Below are positions 33,983 through 44,779 of a stretch of 64,000 nucleotides of DNA, piece by piece. Both the position numbers and the translations under genes were made by a program. The stretch covers positions 186,001-250,000 of the forward strand of contig NZ_QJJJ01000004.1 in the NCBI RefSeq assembly GCF_003201865.1. Reading direction: 5' to 3'. Below the pieces are notes generated by a model. That model worked only from the letters and a program-made list of their open reading frames with translations. It ran no database searches and was not told the DNA's origin. This DNA is from Methylobacterium sp. B4 (lineage in GTDB: Bacteria; Pseudomonadota; Alphaproteobacteria; Rhizobiales; Beijerinckiaceae). Every line of letters starts with the position of its first letter. The stretch's first letter is position 1.

Positions 33983-35399
33983 GCCTCTCGCCACCGTGGC
34001 GCAGGACGGTGCCCGGCGCGGGCTCGCCGGCGTGGACGCCGCCGCCCGCCGCCTCGGCCTGCATCCGGGCATGAGCGCGGCCCACGCCGGGGCTCTGGTT
34101 CCCGGGCTGCACCTCGTCCCCGCCGACGAGGCCGCCGATGCGGCGGCCCTGGCGCGGCTCGGCCTGTGGTGCCAGCGCTACGCGCCGATCGTCGCCCTCG
34201 ACCCGCCCGACGGCCTGATGATCGACATCACCGGCGCCGCCCATCTCCACGGCGGCGAGGCGCCCCTGCTCGCCGACCTGTCCGCTCGCCTGGAGCGGTC
34301 GGGGATCCTGGCGCGGCTGGCGATCGCCGACGCGCCGGGCTGCGCCTGGGGGGTGGCCCGCTTCGGCGAGGGCGGGATCGTGCCCCGGGGCGGGGCGGGG
34401 CAAGCGACCACGGGGCTGCCGGTGGCGGCCCTGCGGCTCGGTTTCGAGGCGGTGCGGGCGTTGCAGGACGTCGGCATCACCCGCGTGGGCCACCTCCTCG
34501 ACAAGCCTCGGGCGTCGTTGCGACTGCGCTTCGGCGCCGAATTGCTGTTCCGCCTCGACCGGGCGCTGGGCCGCGAGCCGGAGCCGCTGACGGCGCTCGC
34601 CGCGCCGGAGACGCCGCGCGTGGCCCTGCGCTTCGCCGAGCCGGTCGGCGCCCGCGAGAGCCTGGAGCGAATCGTGGCCGACCTCTGCGCCCGGCTCGTG
34701 CCGGACCTGGAGCGGCGCGGCCTCGGGGCACGACGCCTCGACCTCGTCTTCGCCCGCGTCGATCGTCTCGACCAGGCGATCCGGATCGGCACGGCGGGGC
34801 CGAGCCGCGACGCCGCCCACCTTGCCCGGCTGCTCGGCGAGCGCCTTCCGCTTGTCGATCCCGGCTTCGGCATCGAGGAGGCTGTGCTCTCCGCCTCGCG
34901 GGTCGAACCCCTGGCCGAGCGGCAGGACACGCATCTCGCCGCCGGCCCGCAGGCGCCCGACCTCGCCGCCCTGGTCGATACCCTGCTGGTGCGCCTCGGC
35001 GCCGCCCGCGTCTACCGGCTGGCACCCGTGGAGAGCGACCTGCCCGAGCGGGCGGTGCGCCGCGTGCCGGCGCTCGCCGCCCCCCTCGGCGCGGTCTGGC
35101 CCACCGATCTGCCGCGCCCGGCCCGCCTCCTGGCGCCCCCCGAGCCGGTTACGGCGATGGCCGAGATCCCCGACGCGCCGCCGCTCTTCTTTGTCTGGCG
35201 CAACACCCGCCACCTTATCGCCCGGGCCGACGGGCCGGAGCGCATCCTCGGCGAGTGGTGGGTGGCGGATGCGGAGGCCGACCTGACGCGCGACTATTAC
35301 CGGGTCGAGACGGAGGCGGGCGAGCGCTTCTGGCTGTTCCGCGACGGACCGATGCAGGCCAACGGCCGCTGGTGGCTGCACGGGCTCGGCGAGGCGTGA
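33897..35399 (+). CDS. imuB: ImuB, inactive Y-family polymerase-like protein
   Basis: A 500-residue Y-family fold starting [17 protein letters not shown] with GTGGAGG before the ATG at 33897. It keeps the family strands ([21 protein letters not shown]) but the catalytic DE pair of DinB is not seen (APVSLYLP.. and IDITG only), as known for ImuB, which acts as a hub that binds the sliding clamp, ImuA and DnaE2. Its stop overlaps the dnaE2 start. Confidence 0.9.
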   Translation: MRRVVSLYLPSWPTDRLRRSGSSAAPPDEPLATVAQDGARRGLAGVDAAARRLGLHPGMSAAHAGALVPGLHLVPADEAADAAALARLGLWCQRYAPIVALDPPDGLMIDITGAAHLHGGEAPLLADLSARLERSGILARLAIADAPGCAWGVARFGEGGIVPRGGAGQATTGLPVAALRLGFEAVRALQDVGITRVGHLLDKPRASLRLRFGAELLFRLDRALGREPEPLTALAAPETPRVALRFAEPVGARESLERIVADLCARLVPDLERRGLGARRLDLVFARVDRLDQAIRIGTAGPSRDAAHLARLLGERLPLVDPGFGIEEAVLSASRVEPLAERQDTHLAAGPQAPDLAALVDTLLVRLGAARVYRLAPVESDLPERAVRRVPALAAPLGAVWPTDLPRPARLLAPPEPVTAMAEIPDAPPLFFVWRNTRHLIARADGPERILGEWWVADAEADLTRDYYRVETEAGERFWLFRDGPMQANGRWWLHGLGEA

Positions 35400-38300
35400 G
35401 CACGCCGGAGCTTCAGGTCACGACCCACTTCTCCTTCCTGCGCGGCGCCTCGAGCCCGGAGGAGCTTTTTTCCGCAGCAAGCCTGCTCGGCATCCCGGCG
35501 CTCGGGGTCACCGATCACGGCTCGCTCGCGGGGATGGTGCGGGCGCATCAAGCGGCGAAGGTCACGGGCGTGCGCCTCGTCGTCGGCTGCCGGCTCGACC
35601 TCGACGATCTGTCTTCGCCGCTGCTCGTCTATCCGACCGACCGGGCCGCCTACGGCCGGCTCTGCCGCCTGCTCAGCCTGGGCAAGGCCCGCGGCGGCAA
35701 GGGCCGCTGCCGCCTGACCTGGCGCGAGCTCGAAGCGTGGCAGGAGGGGTTTTTTGCGATCCTGCTCGCCGAACGGCCGGAGCCGACGCTGCCGGGCGAC
35801 CTCGTCCAACTCAAAAAAACATTTGGCGCCCGCGCGTCCTGCGCGCTGACCCGCCGCTTCCGGCCCGACGACGCGGACCGGCTCGACGCCTTGGCCGCCG
35901 CCGCCCGCGCCGCGCGGGTGCCGTGCGTCGCCACGGGCGACATCCTCTACCACGTGGCGGGGCGCCGCCGCCTGCAGGACGTGGTGACCTGCATCCGGCT
36001 CGGGCTCACCATCGACCGGGCGGGCTTTGCCAAGGAGCGTCACGCCGACCGCTTCCTCAAACCCCCTGAGGAGACCGCGCGCCTGTTCGCGCGCTTTCCC
36101 GAGGCGCTGGCGCGGGCGGGCGAGATCGCGGCGGCCTGCCGCTTCTCGCTGGACGACCTCGCCTACACCTACCCGACGGAAGCCCGCGAGGACGGGCTCT
36201 CACCGCAGGAGCGACTGGACGTCCTGACCTGGGCCGGCGCGAAACGGCGCTATCCGGCCGGCGTGCCGGAGGATGTCACGCGGCAGTTGCGCCACGAACT
36301 CGACCTGATCGGGCGGCTGGCCTACGCCCCCTACTTCCTCACGGTCGAATCCATCGTCGCCTTCGCCAATCGCGAAAAGATCCTGTGCCAGGGGCGCGGC
36401 TCGGCGGCCAATTCCGCGGTCTGCTTCTGTCTCGGCATCACCTCGATCGATCCGACGCGGCAGAACCTGCTGTTCGAGCGCTTCGTCTCGGAGGCGCGCC
36501 GCGAGCCGCCCGACATCGACGTCGATTTCGAGCACGAGCGCCGCGAAGAGGTGATCCAGTGGATCTTTCAGACCTACGGCCGCCACCGCTCGGCGCTCAC
36601 CGCCATCGTCAGCCGCTTCCGCTCGCGGGGCGCCCTGCGCGAGGTCGGCAAGGTGATGGGCCTGCCCGAGGACGTGACCGGCGCCCTCAACCGCATGACC
36701 TGGTCCTGGAGCAGCGAGGGCGTCGGCGAGCGCGAATTGCGCGAACTCAACCTCAACCCCGACGACCGGCGCCTGCGCCTGACGCTGGAGATCGCCCGTG
36801 AGCTGATCGGCACGCCGCGCCACCTCTCCCAGCATCCCGGCGGCTTCGTCTTGACGCTGGACCGGCTCGACGAGCTGGTGCCGGTGGAGCCCGCGGCCAT
36901 GGCCGACCGTCAGGTCATCGAGTGGGACAAGGACGACATCGACGCCCTCAAGTTCATGAAGGTCGACGTCCTGGGGCTCGGCATGCTGGGCTGCCTGCGC
37001 CGCGCCTTCGACCTATTGGCCGAGGTCAAGAACGACCCGCACGACCTCGCCTCGATCCCGCCGGATGACGGACCGACCTACGCGATGATCCGGCGCGCCG
37101 ACACCCTCGGCGTGTTCCAGATCGAGAGCCGCGCGCAGATGGCGATGCTGCCGCGGATGAAGCCGGACAAGTTCTACGACCTCGTCATCGAGGTGGCGAT
37201 CGTGCGCCCCGGTCCGATCCAGGGCGACATGGTCCACCCCTATCTGCGCCGCCGGGAAAAGCTCGAGGAGGTGACCTACCCGACGCCCGAGCTGAAGAAG
37301 GTGCTGGAGAAGACGCTGGGCGTGCCGCTGTTCCAGGAGCAGGCGATGCAGGTGGCGATGGTCGGCGCCGGCTTCTCGGCTACGGAGGCCGACGAGCTGC
37401 GCCGCTCCATGGCGACCTTCAAGTTCACCGGCGGCGTCCACCGCTTCCAGAGCCGCCTCGTCGAAGGCATGGTCGCGAATGGTTACGCCCGCGACTTCGC
37501 CGAGCGCACCTTCAAGCAGCTCGAAGGTTTCGGGTCCTACGGCTTCCCCGAGAGCCACGCCGCTTCCTTCGCGCTCCTGGCCTACGCCTCGTCGTGGATG
37601 AAGTGCCACCACCCGGATGTGTTCTGCGCCGCGTTGCTGAACGCGCAGCCGATGGGTTTCTACGCGCCCGCGCAGATCGTGCGCGACGCCCGCGCCCACG
37701 GCGTCGAGATCCGCCCGCTCGACGTGAATTGTTCGCAGTGGGACTGCACCCTCGAATCGCTCGGGGACAAACGGAAACTGTTCGCGGTGCGCCTGGGCCT
37801 GCGCCTCGCCGGCGGCCTGGCCGAACGGGACGGGCGGCATCTGGCGAAGATGCGAGGAGGGCGCCCCTTCGCCTCCCTGCCCGAACTGGCGGACCGGGCC
37901 GGCATCCCGGTGGCCGGCCTGACCTGCCTCGTGCGGGCCGACGCGTTCCGCTCGCTCGGCCTCAACCGGCGCGAGGCCGCCTGGGCGGTCAAGGCCCTGC
38001 GGCCCGAGCCCCTGCCGCTCTTCGCCGCCCTGTCCGCACCGATGCAGGCCGAGCCGGCGCAGGCCGCCGAGCCCGCCGTATCGCTGCCGGCGATGAGCGC
38101 GGGCGGCGAGGTCGTCGCCGATTATCGCGCCAAGGGGCTCAGCCTGCGCGCCCACCCCCTCGCCTTCCTGCGCGGGACGCTGGCGGGGCTGGGCGCGCGG
38201 CCCTGCGCGGCGCTGGAGCGGGCCGGCAACGGGGCGGGGATCGTGGTGGCCGGGATCGTGCTGATGCGCCAGCGGCCCGGCTCGGCCAAGGGCACGATGT

Positions 38301-38605
38301 TCATGACCCTCGAGGACGAGACCGGCATCGCCAACCTGATCGTCCGGCCCGAGCTGTTCGAGCGCCAGCGCCGGGTCGTGCTCGGTGCCCGGCTGATGGC
38401 CTGCCGCGGACGGGTGCAGCGGGTGGGCGAGGTGATCCACCTCGTGGCGCAAGAGCTGTTCGACCGCTCCGGCCTGCTGCGGCGGATCGGCGAGGAGGAG
38501 GACGGCCTCGTCCTGCGCACCGGGCGCGGCGACGAGACCGGCCAGAGCGTCCGGCCCGATCCCCGCGGGGGGACGCTGCCGGTGCGGGCGCGGAATTTCC
38601 GCTGA
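35396..38605 (+). CDS. dnaE2: Error-prone DNA polymerase III alpha subunit DnaE2 (ImuC)
   Basis: A 1069-residue C-family polymerase. The PHP domain opens [26 protein letters not shown]; catalytic acids lie in PDIDVDFE (about 371-378) and [10 protein letters not shown] (about 523); a C-terminal OB fold is in the last 130 residues. The start is GTG 35396 overlapping the imuB stop (GTGA); the much longer open frame upstream is only high-GC read-through. Makes mutations during SOS response. Confidence 0.95.
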   Translation: MSTPELQVTTHFSFLRGASSPEELFSAASLLGIPALGVTDHGSLAGMVRAHQAAKVTGVRLVVGCRLDLDDLSSPLLVYPTDRAAYGRLCRLLSLGKARGGKGRCRLTWRELEAWQEGFFAILLAERPEPTLPGDLVQLKKTFGARASCALTRRFRPDDADRLDALAAAARAARVPCVATGDILYHVAGRRRLQDVVTCIRLGLTIDRAGFAKERHADRFLKPPEETARLFARFPEALARAGEIAAACRFSLDDLAYTYPTEAREDGLSPQERLDVLTWAGAKRRYPAGVPEDVTRQLRHELDLIGRLAYAPYFLTVESIVAFANREKILCQGRGSAANSAVCFCLGITSIDPTRQNLLFERFVSEARREPPDIDVDFEHERREEVIQWIFQTYGRHRSALTAIVSRFRSRGALREVGKVMGLPEDVTGALNRMTWSWSSEGVGERELRELNLNPDDRRLRLTLEIARELIGTPRHLSQHPGGFVLTLDRLDELVPVEPAAMADRQVIEWDKDDIDALKFMKVDVLGLGMLGCLRRAFDLLAEVKNDPHDLASIPPDDGPTYAMIRRADTLGVFQIESRAQMAMLPRMKPDKFYDLVIEVAIVRPGPIQGDMVHPYLRRREKLEEVTYPTPELKKVLEKTLGVPLFQEQAMQVAMVGAGFSATEADELRRSMATFKFTGGVHRFQSRLVEGMVANGYARDFAERTFKQLEGFGSYGFPESHAASFALLAYASSWMKCHHPDVFCAALLNAQPMGFYAPAQIVRDARAHGVEIRPLDVNCSQWDCTLESLGDKRKLFAVRLGLRLAGGLAERDGRHLAKMRGGRPFASLPELADRAGIPVAGLTCLVRADAFRSLGLNRREAAWAVKALRPEPLPLFAALSAPMQAEPAQAAEPAVSLPAMSAGGEVVADYRAKGLSLRAHPLAFLRGTLAGLGARPCAALERAGNGAGIVVAGIVLMRQRPGSAKGTMFMTLEDETGIANLIVRPELFERQRRVVLGARLMACRGRVQRVGEVIHLVAQELFDRSGLLRRIGEEEDGLVLRTGRGDETGQSVRPDPRGGTLPVRARNFR

Positions 38606-38745
38606 GGAATCGGTCCGAACCCTTCGCGCCGCTCTCGGGTTTGCCCCGGAGCCGCCGAGGGGGCGCGGATCGGCCGAGCGCGTCTCCGGACTCGTGCCGG
38701 CGCCCCGGACCCCGGGACGGCCGGAAGCCAGGACGGGAGCCGCCG

Positions 38746-38841
38746 ATGCGCGAGATCTGGAACGGGATCGATGTCGCCTGGGACTCGGCGGAGATCGCGC
38801 CCGGCCTGCGCCTGCCTGACGGCGCCGCCGCCGCAGCCTGA
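38746..38841 (+). CDS. Possible 31-residue protein
   Basis: ATG 38746 with GGGAG before it opens MREIWNGIDVAWDSAEIAPG and stops at 38841. It sits between dnaE2 and the patatin gene. The peptide is acidic with two Trp, and there is no homologue I recognise. It may be only chance. Confidence 0.3.
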   Translation: MREIWNGIDVAWDSAEIAPGLRLPDGAAAAA

Positions 38842-38896
38842 GGCCGGCCGTGTTTCCCCTTCGATCCCGCTCACCGAGGAAAGACCGACCCCACCG

Positions 38897-39949
38897 ATGG
38901 ACACAGCCTTACCCACCCGCGACATCGCCCTGGTGCTCGGCGGCGGCAACGCGCTCGGCGCCTACCATGCGGGGGCCTTCGAGATCCTCCAGGACCGCGG
39001 CATCCGGCCCGGCTGGGTGGTCGGCGCCTCGATGGGCGCCATCATGGGCGCCATCATTGCCGGCAACGCGCCGGAGGACCGGGTGCCACGGCTGCGCGCC
39101 TTCTGGGAGGAGGCGACGCAGCAGACCGGCCTAACCGGAACCGATCTCCTGAAGCCGCGCCAGTACTACAACGCCATGCACGCCCTGCTGGCGCTCGCCT
39201 GGGGACGGCCCAGCATCTTCCGGCACCGGCTGCCGGGGCTGTGGTCGGCCCTGCCCTGGGTGCCCAACGACGTCGCCCTGTTCGATCACGCGCCCCTGCT
39301 CGGGACGATCGGCCGGCTCGTCGATTTCGAGCGGCTGAACCGGGGCGAGACGCGCCTCACGGTCGCCTGCGTGGACGTGGCGACGGGCGAGGAGGTCTAT
39401 TTCGACAACCACCGCGGCACGATCCGGCCCGAGCACATCCTGGCGAGTGCCGCGATCCTTCCCGCCTTCCCGCCGGTCGAGGTGGACGGCCGGCTGCTCT
39501 GCGATATCGGCTACACCAACAACCTGCCCCTCGACCCGCTGTTCGAGACCGAGCCCCCGCGCGACCTGCTCTGCATCGCCCTCGACCTGTTCAGCCTGCA
39601 GGCCGACCCGCCCGGCTCCCTGGACGCGGTGCTGGAGCGGGCCAACGACCTCATCTTCGCCAGCGCGGCCCGGCGCGCGATCACCGGGCTCGCCCGCACC
39701 TACGCCCTGCGGGAGCGGCTCGACCCCGCGGGCCCGGGCGTCACGCTCCTGCACCTCGTCCACCAGGCCGGCGCCGACCAGCTCGCGGCCAAGAGCTTCG
39801 ACTTCTCGCCCTCCTCCATCCGCGACCGCTGGCAGGCCGGCAGCCGCGACATGGTCCGGGGGCTGGACCGGCTGGCGGGCCGGCCGACGGAGCGGGCGCC
39901 CGAAGGCCGGCGCTTCGTCTACGAGGGCCCCTACCCCGTCGGTGCCTGA
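38897..39949 (+). CDS. Patatin-like phospholipase
   Basis: A 350-residue patatin-fold acyl hydrolase. The oxyanion loop GGGNALG, nucleophile GASMG (Ser45) and catalytic Asp in CDIGYTNN are all present, so a Ser-Asp dyad should be active on lipids. It has no signal peptide. A further C-terminal part (from FDFSPSSIRDRW) is typical for the bacterial RssA-like group. The gene stands alone. Confidence 0.9.
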   Translation: MDTALPTRDIALVLGGGNALGAYHAGAFEILQDRGIRPGWVVGASMGAIMGAIIAGNAPEDRVPRLRAFWEEATQQTGLTGTDLLKPRQYYNAMHALLALAWGRPSIFRHRLPGLWSALPWVPNDVALFDHAPLLGTIGRLVDFERLNRGETRLTVACVDVATGEEVYFDNHRGTIRPEHILASAAILPAFPPVEVDGRLLCDIGYTNNLPLDPLFETEPPRDLLCIALDLFSLQADPPGSLDAVLERANDLIFASAARRAITGLARTYALRERLDPAGPGVTLLHLVHQAGADQLAAKSFDFSPSSIRDRWQAGSRDMVRGLDRLAGRPTERAPEGRRFVYEGPYPVGA

Positions 39950-39969
39950 GCCCGGCGGGAGCGTCCGCG

Positions 39970-41274
39970 TCAGGTCGGTGCCGGCGCCGTCCGGGACCGG
40001 GCCGGGCGCGACTGCCGCCACCCCGCCACCAAGAGGTAGATCAGGGAGGCGGTGTGCCCGGCGATCACCGCCGCCGCCGCGCCGCTGACGCCTCCGTTGC
40101 GCATCAGCGGGATCACGACGGCGAGCGAGACGAGCATGCTCACGAAGAGGGATTCGAAGATCACCCGGGTGTTCCGCTTGGCCCGGAAGTAGTTGGAGGC
40201 GAGGTCGCGCACCATCACCACCACGACGCCCACCGCGAGCACCCGCAGGCAGTTGGCGTAGGCCGCGTATTCCGGCCCGAAGATCAGCCCCAGCCACAAT
40301 TCGCCGGGACCGGCGAGCACCACCAGGATCGTCACGACGGGAATGCCGAGCTTCACCCCGGTCCGCAGCATGTAGTGGCGCAACGCCGTCTCGCCGCCCT
40401 CCGCGTAGGCGCGCGAGGCGGCGACGGGCAGGACGTTCTCGGTGGCCGCGAGCAGCAGCAGCACGAGCCCGACGAGATATTGCGCCGCCCGCAGGCCGCC
40501 GAGCGCTTCGAGGCCCAGCACCGAGCCCGCCACGAGCCAGATCAGCTGCTCCTGCACGAAGGTGACGAATACGATCGGCAGGAGCCAGCGCCCGAGCGGG
40601 ATGTGGCGCCGGGTGACCGCGCCGAGCCGCAGGCTGCGGGGCCGCCTCAGGATCGGCCGGCCGACCGCGACGACGAAGGGCAGGCTGGTGACGAACGAGG
40701 TCGCGGCGAGCAGCCAGACGTAGCCGTTGCCGCCGATCACGTCGTGCTCCAGCCAGATCAGCACGGCGACGAGGGGAAAACTCGCCGCCCGGGCAAAATC
40801 CATGAACAGGGCCTGCACGCCCTTGCCCGCGGCGAAGAGCAGGCGGCGCAAGGTGAACTGGAGGTTCTGCGCCAGCATCAGGGCGCAGGCGGCCAGGAGG
40901 GTCTCAGGCCCCATCCCGCCGATCAGGAGCGCCGCCATCACGAAGGCCGCGCCCGGCGCCGAGAGCAGGAAGGCGCCGGCCAGGATGGTGGCGCCGTAGG
41001 CCTTCGAGACGCCGCTGCGCGCGCCCACCAGCGTCATCATCGGGGCGGTGATGAGCGCGTTGTGCAGCGACTGGGCGAAGGTGAGCACGATGATGATCAT
41101 CGCGAAATGCCCGAACTCGACGATGCCGAGCAGGCGGGCGGCCACGATGCCGCTGACGAAGCCGAAGCCGCTGACCACCCCCTGGTCGGCGAGGGAGACC
41201 AGCGCCGCCGGCGGCCGGCGGACGAGCTGGAGCAAGCGTCCAGGCAGAAGCGAGGCGGAGGACAGGACGGTCAT
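39970..41274 (-). CDS. Polysaccharide flippase, MATE/Wzx-like
   Basis: A 434-residue protein with 12 or so hydrophobic helices, of the polysaccharide export (PST/Wzx) group. It begins with a helical region of the flippase pattern (LADQGVVSGFGFVSGIVAARLLGIVEFG) and has conserved loops (LWLGLIFGPEYAAYANCLRVLAVG). It should flip lipid-linked oligosaccharide across the inner membrane. ATG 41274 gives a hydrophobic N-terminus close by; the 60 residues further upstream are not protein-like. First of the polysaccharide genes and next to the FemAB-like gene, separated by 14 bases. Confidence 0.83.
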   Translation of the reverse strand: MTVLSSASLLPGRLLQLVRRPPAALVSLADQGVVSGFGFVSGIVAARLLGIVEFGHFAMIIIVLTFAQSLHNALITAPMMTLVGARSGVSKAYGATILAGAFLLSAPGAAFVMAALLIGGMGPETLLAACALMLAQNLQFTLRRLLFAAGKGVQALFMDFARAASFPLVAVLIWLEHDVIGGNGYVWLLAATSFVTSLPFVVAVGRPILRRPRSLRLGAVTRRHIPLGRWLLPIVFVTFVQEQLIWLVAGSVLGLEALGGLRAAQYLVGLVLLLLAATENVLPVAASRAYAEGGETALRHYMLRTGVKLGIPVVTILVVLAGPGELWLGLIFGPEYAAYANCLRVLAVGVVVVMVRDLASNYFRAKRNTRVIFESLFVSMLVSLAVVIPLMRNGGVSGAAAAVIAGHTASLIYLLVAGWRQSRPARSRTAPAPT

Positions 41275-41288
41275 CGGGGCATCCTGAT

Positions 41289-42287
41289 TCAGCGCGAGGC
41301 CAGGAAGGCTGTCGCGGCGTCTCGCATCAGACGTGTTCGGCTGAACAGCCAGAGCGGGTCGGCCGGGACGACGTCGCGGCTGACGCCCCGCTTGAATTCG
41401 TAGACGCCGGGATTGCCGCCCGGATCGATGCCGCCGAGGTCGAGGATGCGGCACCCCTCCGCCTTGGCCCGCTCGATCAGGCGCCAGAGGGCGAGGCGGC
41501 CGGCCCCGGTGGCCCGGGCGCGCCCGTTCGAGGCGACGTAGAAATCCGTCCAGCGCTCGGCCGTCCGGTGGATGATCCGCACGAGGATGGGCACGCCCTT
41601 CTCCCGCATCTCCAGGAAGAGCAGGTTCGGGTCGGAGGCGGCCAGATCGCGGAAGGCCTCAGGCTCGAGGCTGTTGCCGAAGCCGTTGCGCCGCTTCAGC
41701 TCGCCGTAGAAGCGGCTGAAGGTGTCGAAGGCGGCCAGCCGCGCGGCCGGCTCGGAGAGGAAGGCGGCCTCAAGATCCGGATTGCGCTCGGCGTCGCGCA
41801 GCACGTCGCGCCAGCGCCCCTCCATGCTCGCCCGGATCTGCGCGGCCTCGCGGGTGAGGTCGAGTTCCAGCGTATGCGTGCGCACGGTGACGACCGGGGC
41901 GAAGCCGTGGCCGAGCAGGGCCAGCACCGCGGGCTTGGTCTGGAACTGCTGGTAGTTCACGCCGAGCAGATCGAAGCGGCCGAGATCGAGATGCCTGAGG
42001 AGGGCGCCGAACACCGCCTCCGCCCGCCCGGCCCCGAGCTGCGTCAGGACCGGGCAGCCCTGCGCCAGGACGAAGTGCCCGAGGCCGCGGCGGCGGCGCT
42101 GGTACTGCGCATAGGCGAGCGCCTGCCCGTCGCGGGCACGGATGGCGACGCGCCTCACGTCCCAGCCGACGCGGCTCTTGTAGTCGCCCCAACGCCGCGA
42201 AGCGTAGATGTTGGCTCCCGTCTGCCGCCAGACCGACGCGTCCCAATCGGGATCGTCCGTGAGGTCGGCGACCGTGAGATGAACCAC
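41289..42287 (-). CDS. FemAB/GNAT-like acyltransferase of the polysaccharide region
   Basis: A 332-residue soluble protein with two GNAT-like folds, as in FemAB/BioF2-like proteins (YASRRWGDYKSRVGWDVRRVAIRA; FDTFSRFYGELKRRNGFGNSLEPEAF; YVASNGRARATGAGRLALWRLIERAKAEGCRILDLGGIDP). These transfer aminoacyl or acyl groups to sugars or peptides in cell envelope assembly. The start is uncertain between GTG 42287 and GTG 42296. It likely shares a transcript with the flippase. Confidence 0.78.
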   Translation of the reverse strand: MVHLTVADLTDDPDWDASVWRQTGANIYASRRWGDYKSRVGWDVRRVAIRARDGQALAYAQYQRRRRGLGHFVLAQGCPVLTQLGAGRAEAVFGALLRHLDLGRFDLLGVNYQQFQTKPAVLALLGHGFAPVVTVRTHTLELDLTREAAQIRASMEGRWRDVLRDAERNPDLEAAFLSEPAARLAAFDTFSRFYGELKRRNGFGNSLEPEAFRDLAASDPNLLFLEMREKGVPILVRIIHRTAERWTDFYVASNGRARATGAGRLALWRLIERAKAEGCRILDLGGIDPGGNPGVYEFKRGVSRDVVPADPLWLFSRTRLMRDAATAFLASR

Positions 42288-42496
42288 CCTGAACACCCTC
42301 GTCCCTGCCGGCTGTCCCGGCGCGGGACAGTCGTTGCCCCGCCCCTCCTTCGACCGCAAGGGGTAGGCCAGGGTATGGCCGGAGCCCGAAATCGTCGTCC
42401 AAGCTTACACGAAAGGGGAGCACGTCCGAGGAGCCTAGATAATCCAGATTTCATCGCCGCTCGTGATCGGATACACGTAGAGCGGTCGGTGAGGTG

Positions 42497-43339
42497 ATGA
42501 TGTACCATTGGGTCAAGACGGCATTGCGCGATACGCCCCCGCTGCGCAAGCTTGCGTTGCGGAGCGCTGCCTTGCTCAGGTCCGTCGCCAACGCCGAGCC
42601 CGGTCTCTACACCTTGTGCTACCACCAAGTGGCGCGGAACGAGCAAGATCAGCTCGCCGCTCAACTGCGCCATCTCGGCCGTTACGGCGATTTCATCGAC
42701 GCGGACACCGCCACCGACCGTCTCGCCGCGGGCTGGCCGGCGGGCGAGCGCGCCTTCCTCGTCACCTTCGACGACGGCTACACCGACACCTTCGAGGTCG
42801 CGCGGCCGGTGCTCAAGGCCCTGGGCGTGCCGGGCATCGTCTTCCTGATCAGCGACTGGATCGACGCGCCGCCGAACTATCCACCGGGCCTCGAAGGCCA
42901 GGTTCCGCCGCAGGAGCGGCTCTACATGACCCGCGCCGAGATCGCGGCCTGGTGCGCCGACGGCCTCAATGTCGGCTCCCACACCGCCACGCATCCGCGG
43001 CTGAGCCGCCTCCCCCGCGAGCGGGTCGCGGACGAGCTCGCCCGCTCGCGGCGCGACCTCTCCGCGCTCACCGGCCGGGAGATCCGCCACTTCGCCTGCC
43101 CCTGGGGTGCGGCCGGTCCGGATTTCCAGCCCGACCGGGATCCCGCGCTCGCCCTGGAGGCCGGCTACCGGACCTTCTTCACCACCCGGCGCGACCACGC
43201 CCGGGGCCCGGCGGACTTTCCCCTTCTGCCCCGCCACGTGCTCGAGCCGTCCTGGCCGATCACGGATCTCGACGCCCTGATCGGCCGCGCCCGCCTCGGG
43301 CGGGGGACGCGGCGCAACGGCTTGGATACGCATCCCTGA
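42497..43339 (+). CDS. Polysaccharide deacetylase (NodB homology domain)
   Basis: A 280-residue protein. Catalytic motif 1 TFDDGYTDT and motif 2 SHTATHPRLS are intact, with HFACPWG and a C-terminal YRTFFTT region. It should remove N-acetyl or O-acetyl groups from a glycan with a metal. There is no clear signal peptide. ATG 42497 is chosen from GTG-ATG-ATG because it follows the GAGGTG site. Confidence 0.85.
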   Translation: MMYHWVKTALRDTPPLRKLALRSAALLRSVANAEPGLYTLCYHQVARNEQDQLAAQLRHLGRYGDFIDADTATDRLAAGWPAGERAFLVTFDDGYTDTFEVARPVLKALGVPGIVFLISDWIDAPPNYPPGLEGQVPPQERLYMTRAEIAAWCADGLNVGSHTATHPRLSRLPRERVADELARSRRDLSALTGREIRHFACPWGAAGPDFQPDRDPALALEAGYRTFFTTRRDHARGPADFPLLPRHVLEPSWPITDLDALIGRARLGRGTRRNGLDTHP

Positions 43340-43361
43340 TATCCGCTCCGATACCAGATCC

Positions 43362-43391
43362 CCATCGACGATGATGACGCATCGTCGATGG
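43362..43391. terminator. Perfect hairpin after the deacetylase gene
   Basis: CCATCGACGATG (43362-43373) pairs with CATCGTCGATGG (43380-43391) round a 6-base loop. It lies 22 bases past the stop. No U-run follows, so its terminator role is inferred from position and strength. Confidence 0.55.
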
Positions 43392-43512
43392 CCCCGCGAC
43401 TGCGGGGCGGCGGTCCCTCGCCGGACGCGCGGGACAGGAGCATGGCTTCTGTCCCGTGCAGCTTGGTACGAGAGCGCCGGCCTCGCCCGCGCATGGCGGG
43501 AGGCGGCAGGCG

Positions 43513-44676
43513 ATGCAGGGTGGCGAGACGCACTCGGGACAGGATTCCGACGATAGCGGAAGGCGTCCGGTCGTCGTCGTGACGGGCGCGCTGGCGCCCT
43601 ATACCCACGTCCTCTACGAGCGCCTCGGCGCGCGATTGGCCGAGGGCTTCGGCCGGCGCCTGCACGTCCTCTCCTGCACGCCCCGCGAGAGCGCCCGGCA
43701 ATGGGTGCTGGCCCCGCCGCTCCGCTACCGGCACGCGGTGCTGCCGGGCCTGCGCTGGCACCGTTCCTCGATCCGCAATCTCTACCTCAATCCGGCGGTC
43801 GTGCCGCGCCTCGCCGCGCTCGCTCCGGCCGCGCTCGTCCTCAACGACTTCTCGCCGACCATGCTGATGGCGGCGGGCGCCGCGCGGCTGCGGCGCATCC
43901 CCACCCTGATCCGCACCGACGGGATCGTCGAGACCGATCCGGGGCGGGGCTCGGTGCCCCACCGCCTCCTGCGCCGGGCGATCGTGGGTGGTGCGGCGGC
44001 CGGCCTCGGGCCGAGCGAGGGCAGCCGCGACCTGCTCCTGCGCTACGGGCTCGCGCCCGAGCGCTTCTTCCCGAGCCCCCTCTTCCCGGCCTGGACGCCG
44101 CCCGCCCCGCCCCCGCCGGATTCCGAGAGGCCTTACGACCTGCTGTTCTGCGGCATGCTGAACGAGGAGGTGAAGGGCGCCCGCTTCTTCACCGAGGTGG
44201 TGCTCGGCTGCCTCGCCCGCGGACGGCGCCTCTCCGTGCGGGTCGCCGGCGACGGGCCGCTGCGGGGCGAGATGGAGGCGCGCTTGGCGCAAGCCGGCCT
44301 CGCCGCCCGCTTCGACGGCTTCCTGGGACAGGACGCCCTGGCCGAGACCTATGCCTCGGCCCGGCTGTTCCTGTTCCCGAGTCGCGGCGATGTCTGGGGC
44401 ATCGTGGTGCAGGAGGCGCTCCAGAGCGGGACGCCGGTGCTCGCCTCGCCCCATTCGGGCGTCGCCACCGGCCTGCTGGTTCCCCACGGCTGCGGCGCGG
44501 TGCGGCCGATGGACGTGGCGGCCTGGGTCGAGGCGACCCTGGCACTGCTCGACGACGCCGGGCAGCGCCGCGATCTGCGCGCGGCCGCCGAGCGGGTGAT
44601 GCCGCGCTTTACGCCGGAGGCGGCGGTCGAGGGCTATATCGACGCGCTGCGCCCGTTCCTCGAGAGCCGAAGCTGA
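43513..44676 (+). CDS. Glycosyltransferase family 4
   Basis: A 387-residue GT-B fold enzyme. N-terminal VVVVTGALAPYTHVLYERLG, acceptor domain up to about 180, and the donor-binding C-half FLFPSRGDVWGIVVQEALQSGTPVLAS, where the E(x7)E motif is SRGDVWGIVVQEAL. It adds a sugar from a nucleotide donor to a lipid-linked glycan. ATG 43513 follows GGGAGG; the longer frame to 43456 is unsupported. Confidence 0.88.
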   Translation: MQGGETHSGQDSDDSGRRPVVVVTGALAPYTHVLYERLGARLAEGFGRRLHVLSCTPRESARQWVLAPPLRYRHAVLPGLRWHRSSIRNLYLNPAVVPRLAALAPAALVLNDFSPTMLMAAGAARLRRIPTLIRTDGIVETDPGRGSVPHRLLRRAIVGGAAAGLGPSEGSRDLLLRYGLAPERFFPSPLFPAWTPPAPPPPDSERPYDLLFCGMLNEEVKGARFFTEVVLGCLARGRRLSVRVAGDGPLRGEMEARLAQAGLAARFDGFLGQDALAETYASARLFLFPSRGDVWGIVVQEALQSGTPVLASPHSGVATGLLVPHGCGAVRPMDVAAWVEATLALLDDAGQRRDLRAAAERVMPRFTPEAAVEGYIDALRPFLESRS

Positions 44677-44779
44677 CGCTCGCCGCACGCTGAGGAGCGT
44701 GAGTCCCGTATCGTTCAGATTTGATTGATGGAAGCGTGGTACGAGTTCGGCAGAGGCCCGTTCGCATGAGCAGGGTCGC

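Noticed and set aside
34166..35395. N-terminal extension of DnaE2 to 1479 residues
   Set aside because: The extra 410 residues are Arg/Pro/Ala-rich read-through in a third frame over imuB; the GTG at 35396 overlaps the imuB stop and gives a normal DnaE2.
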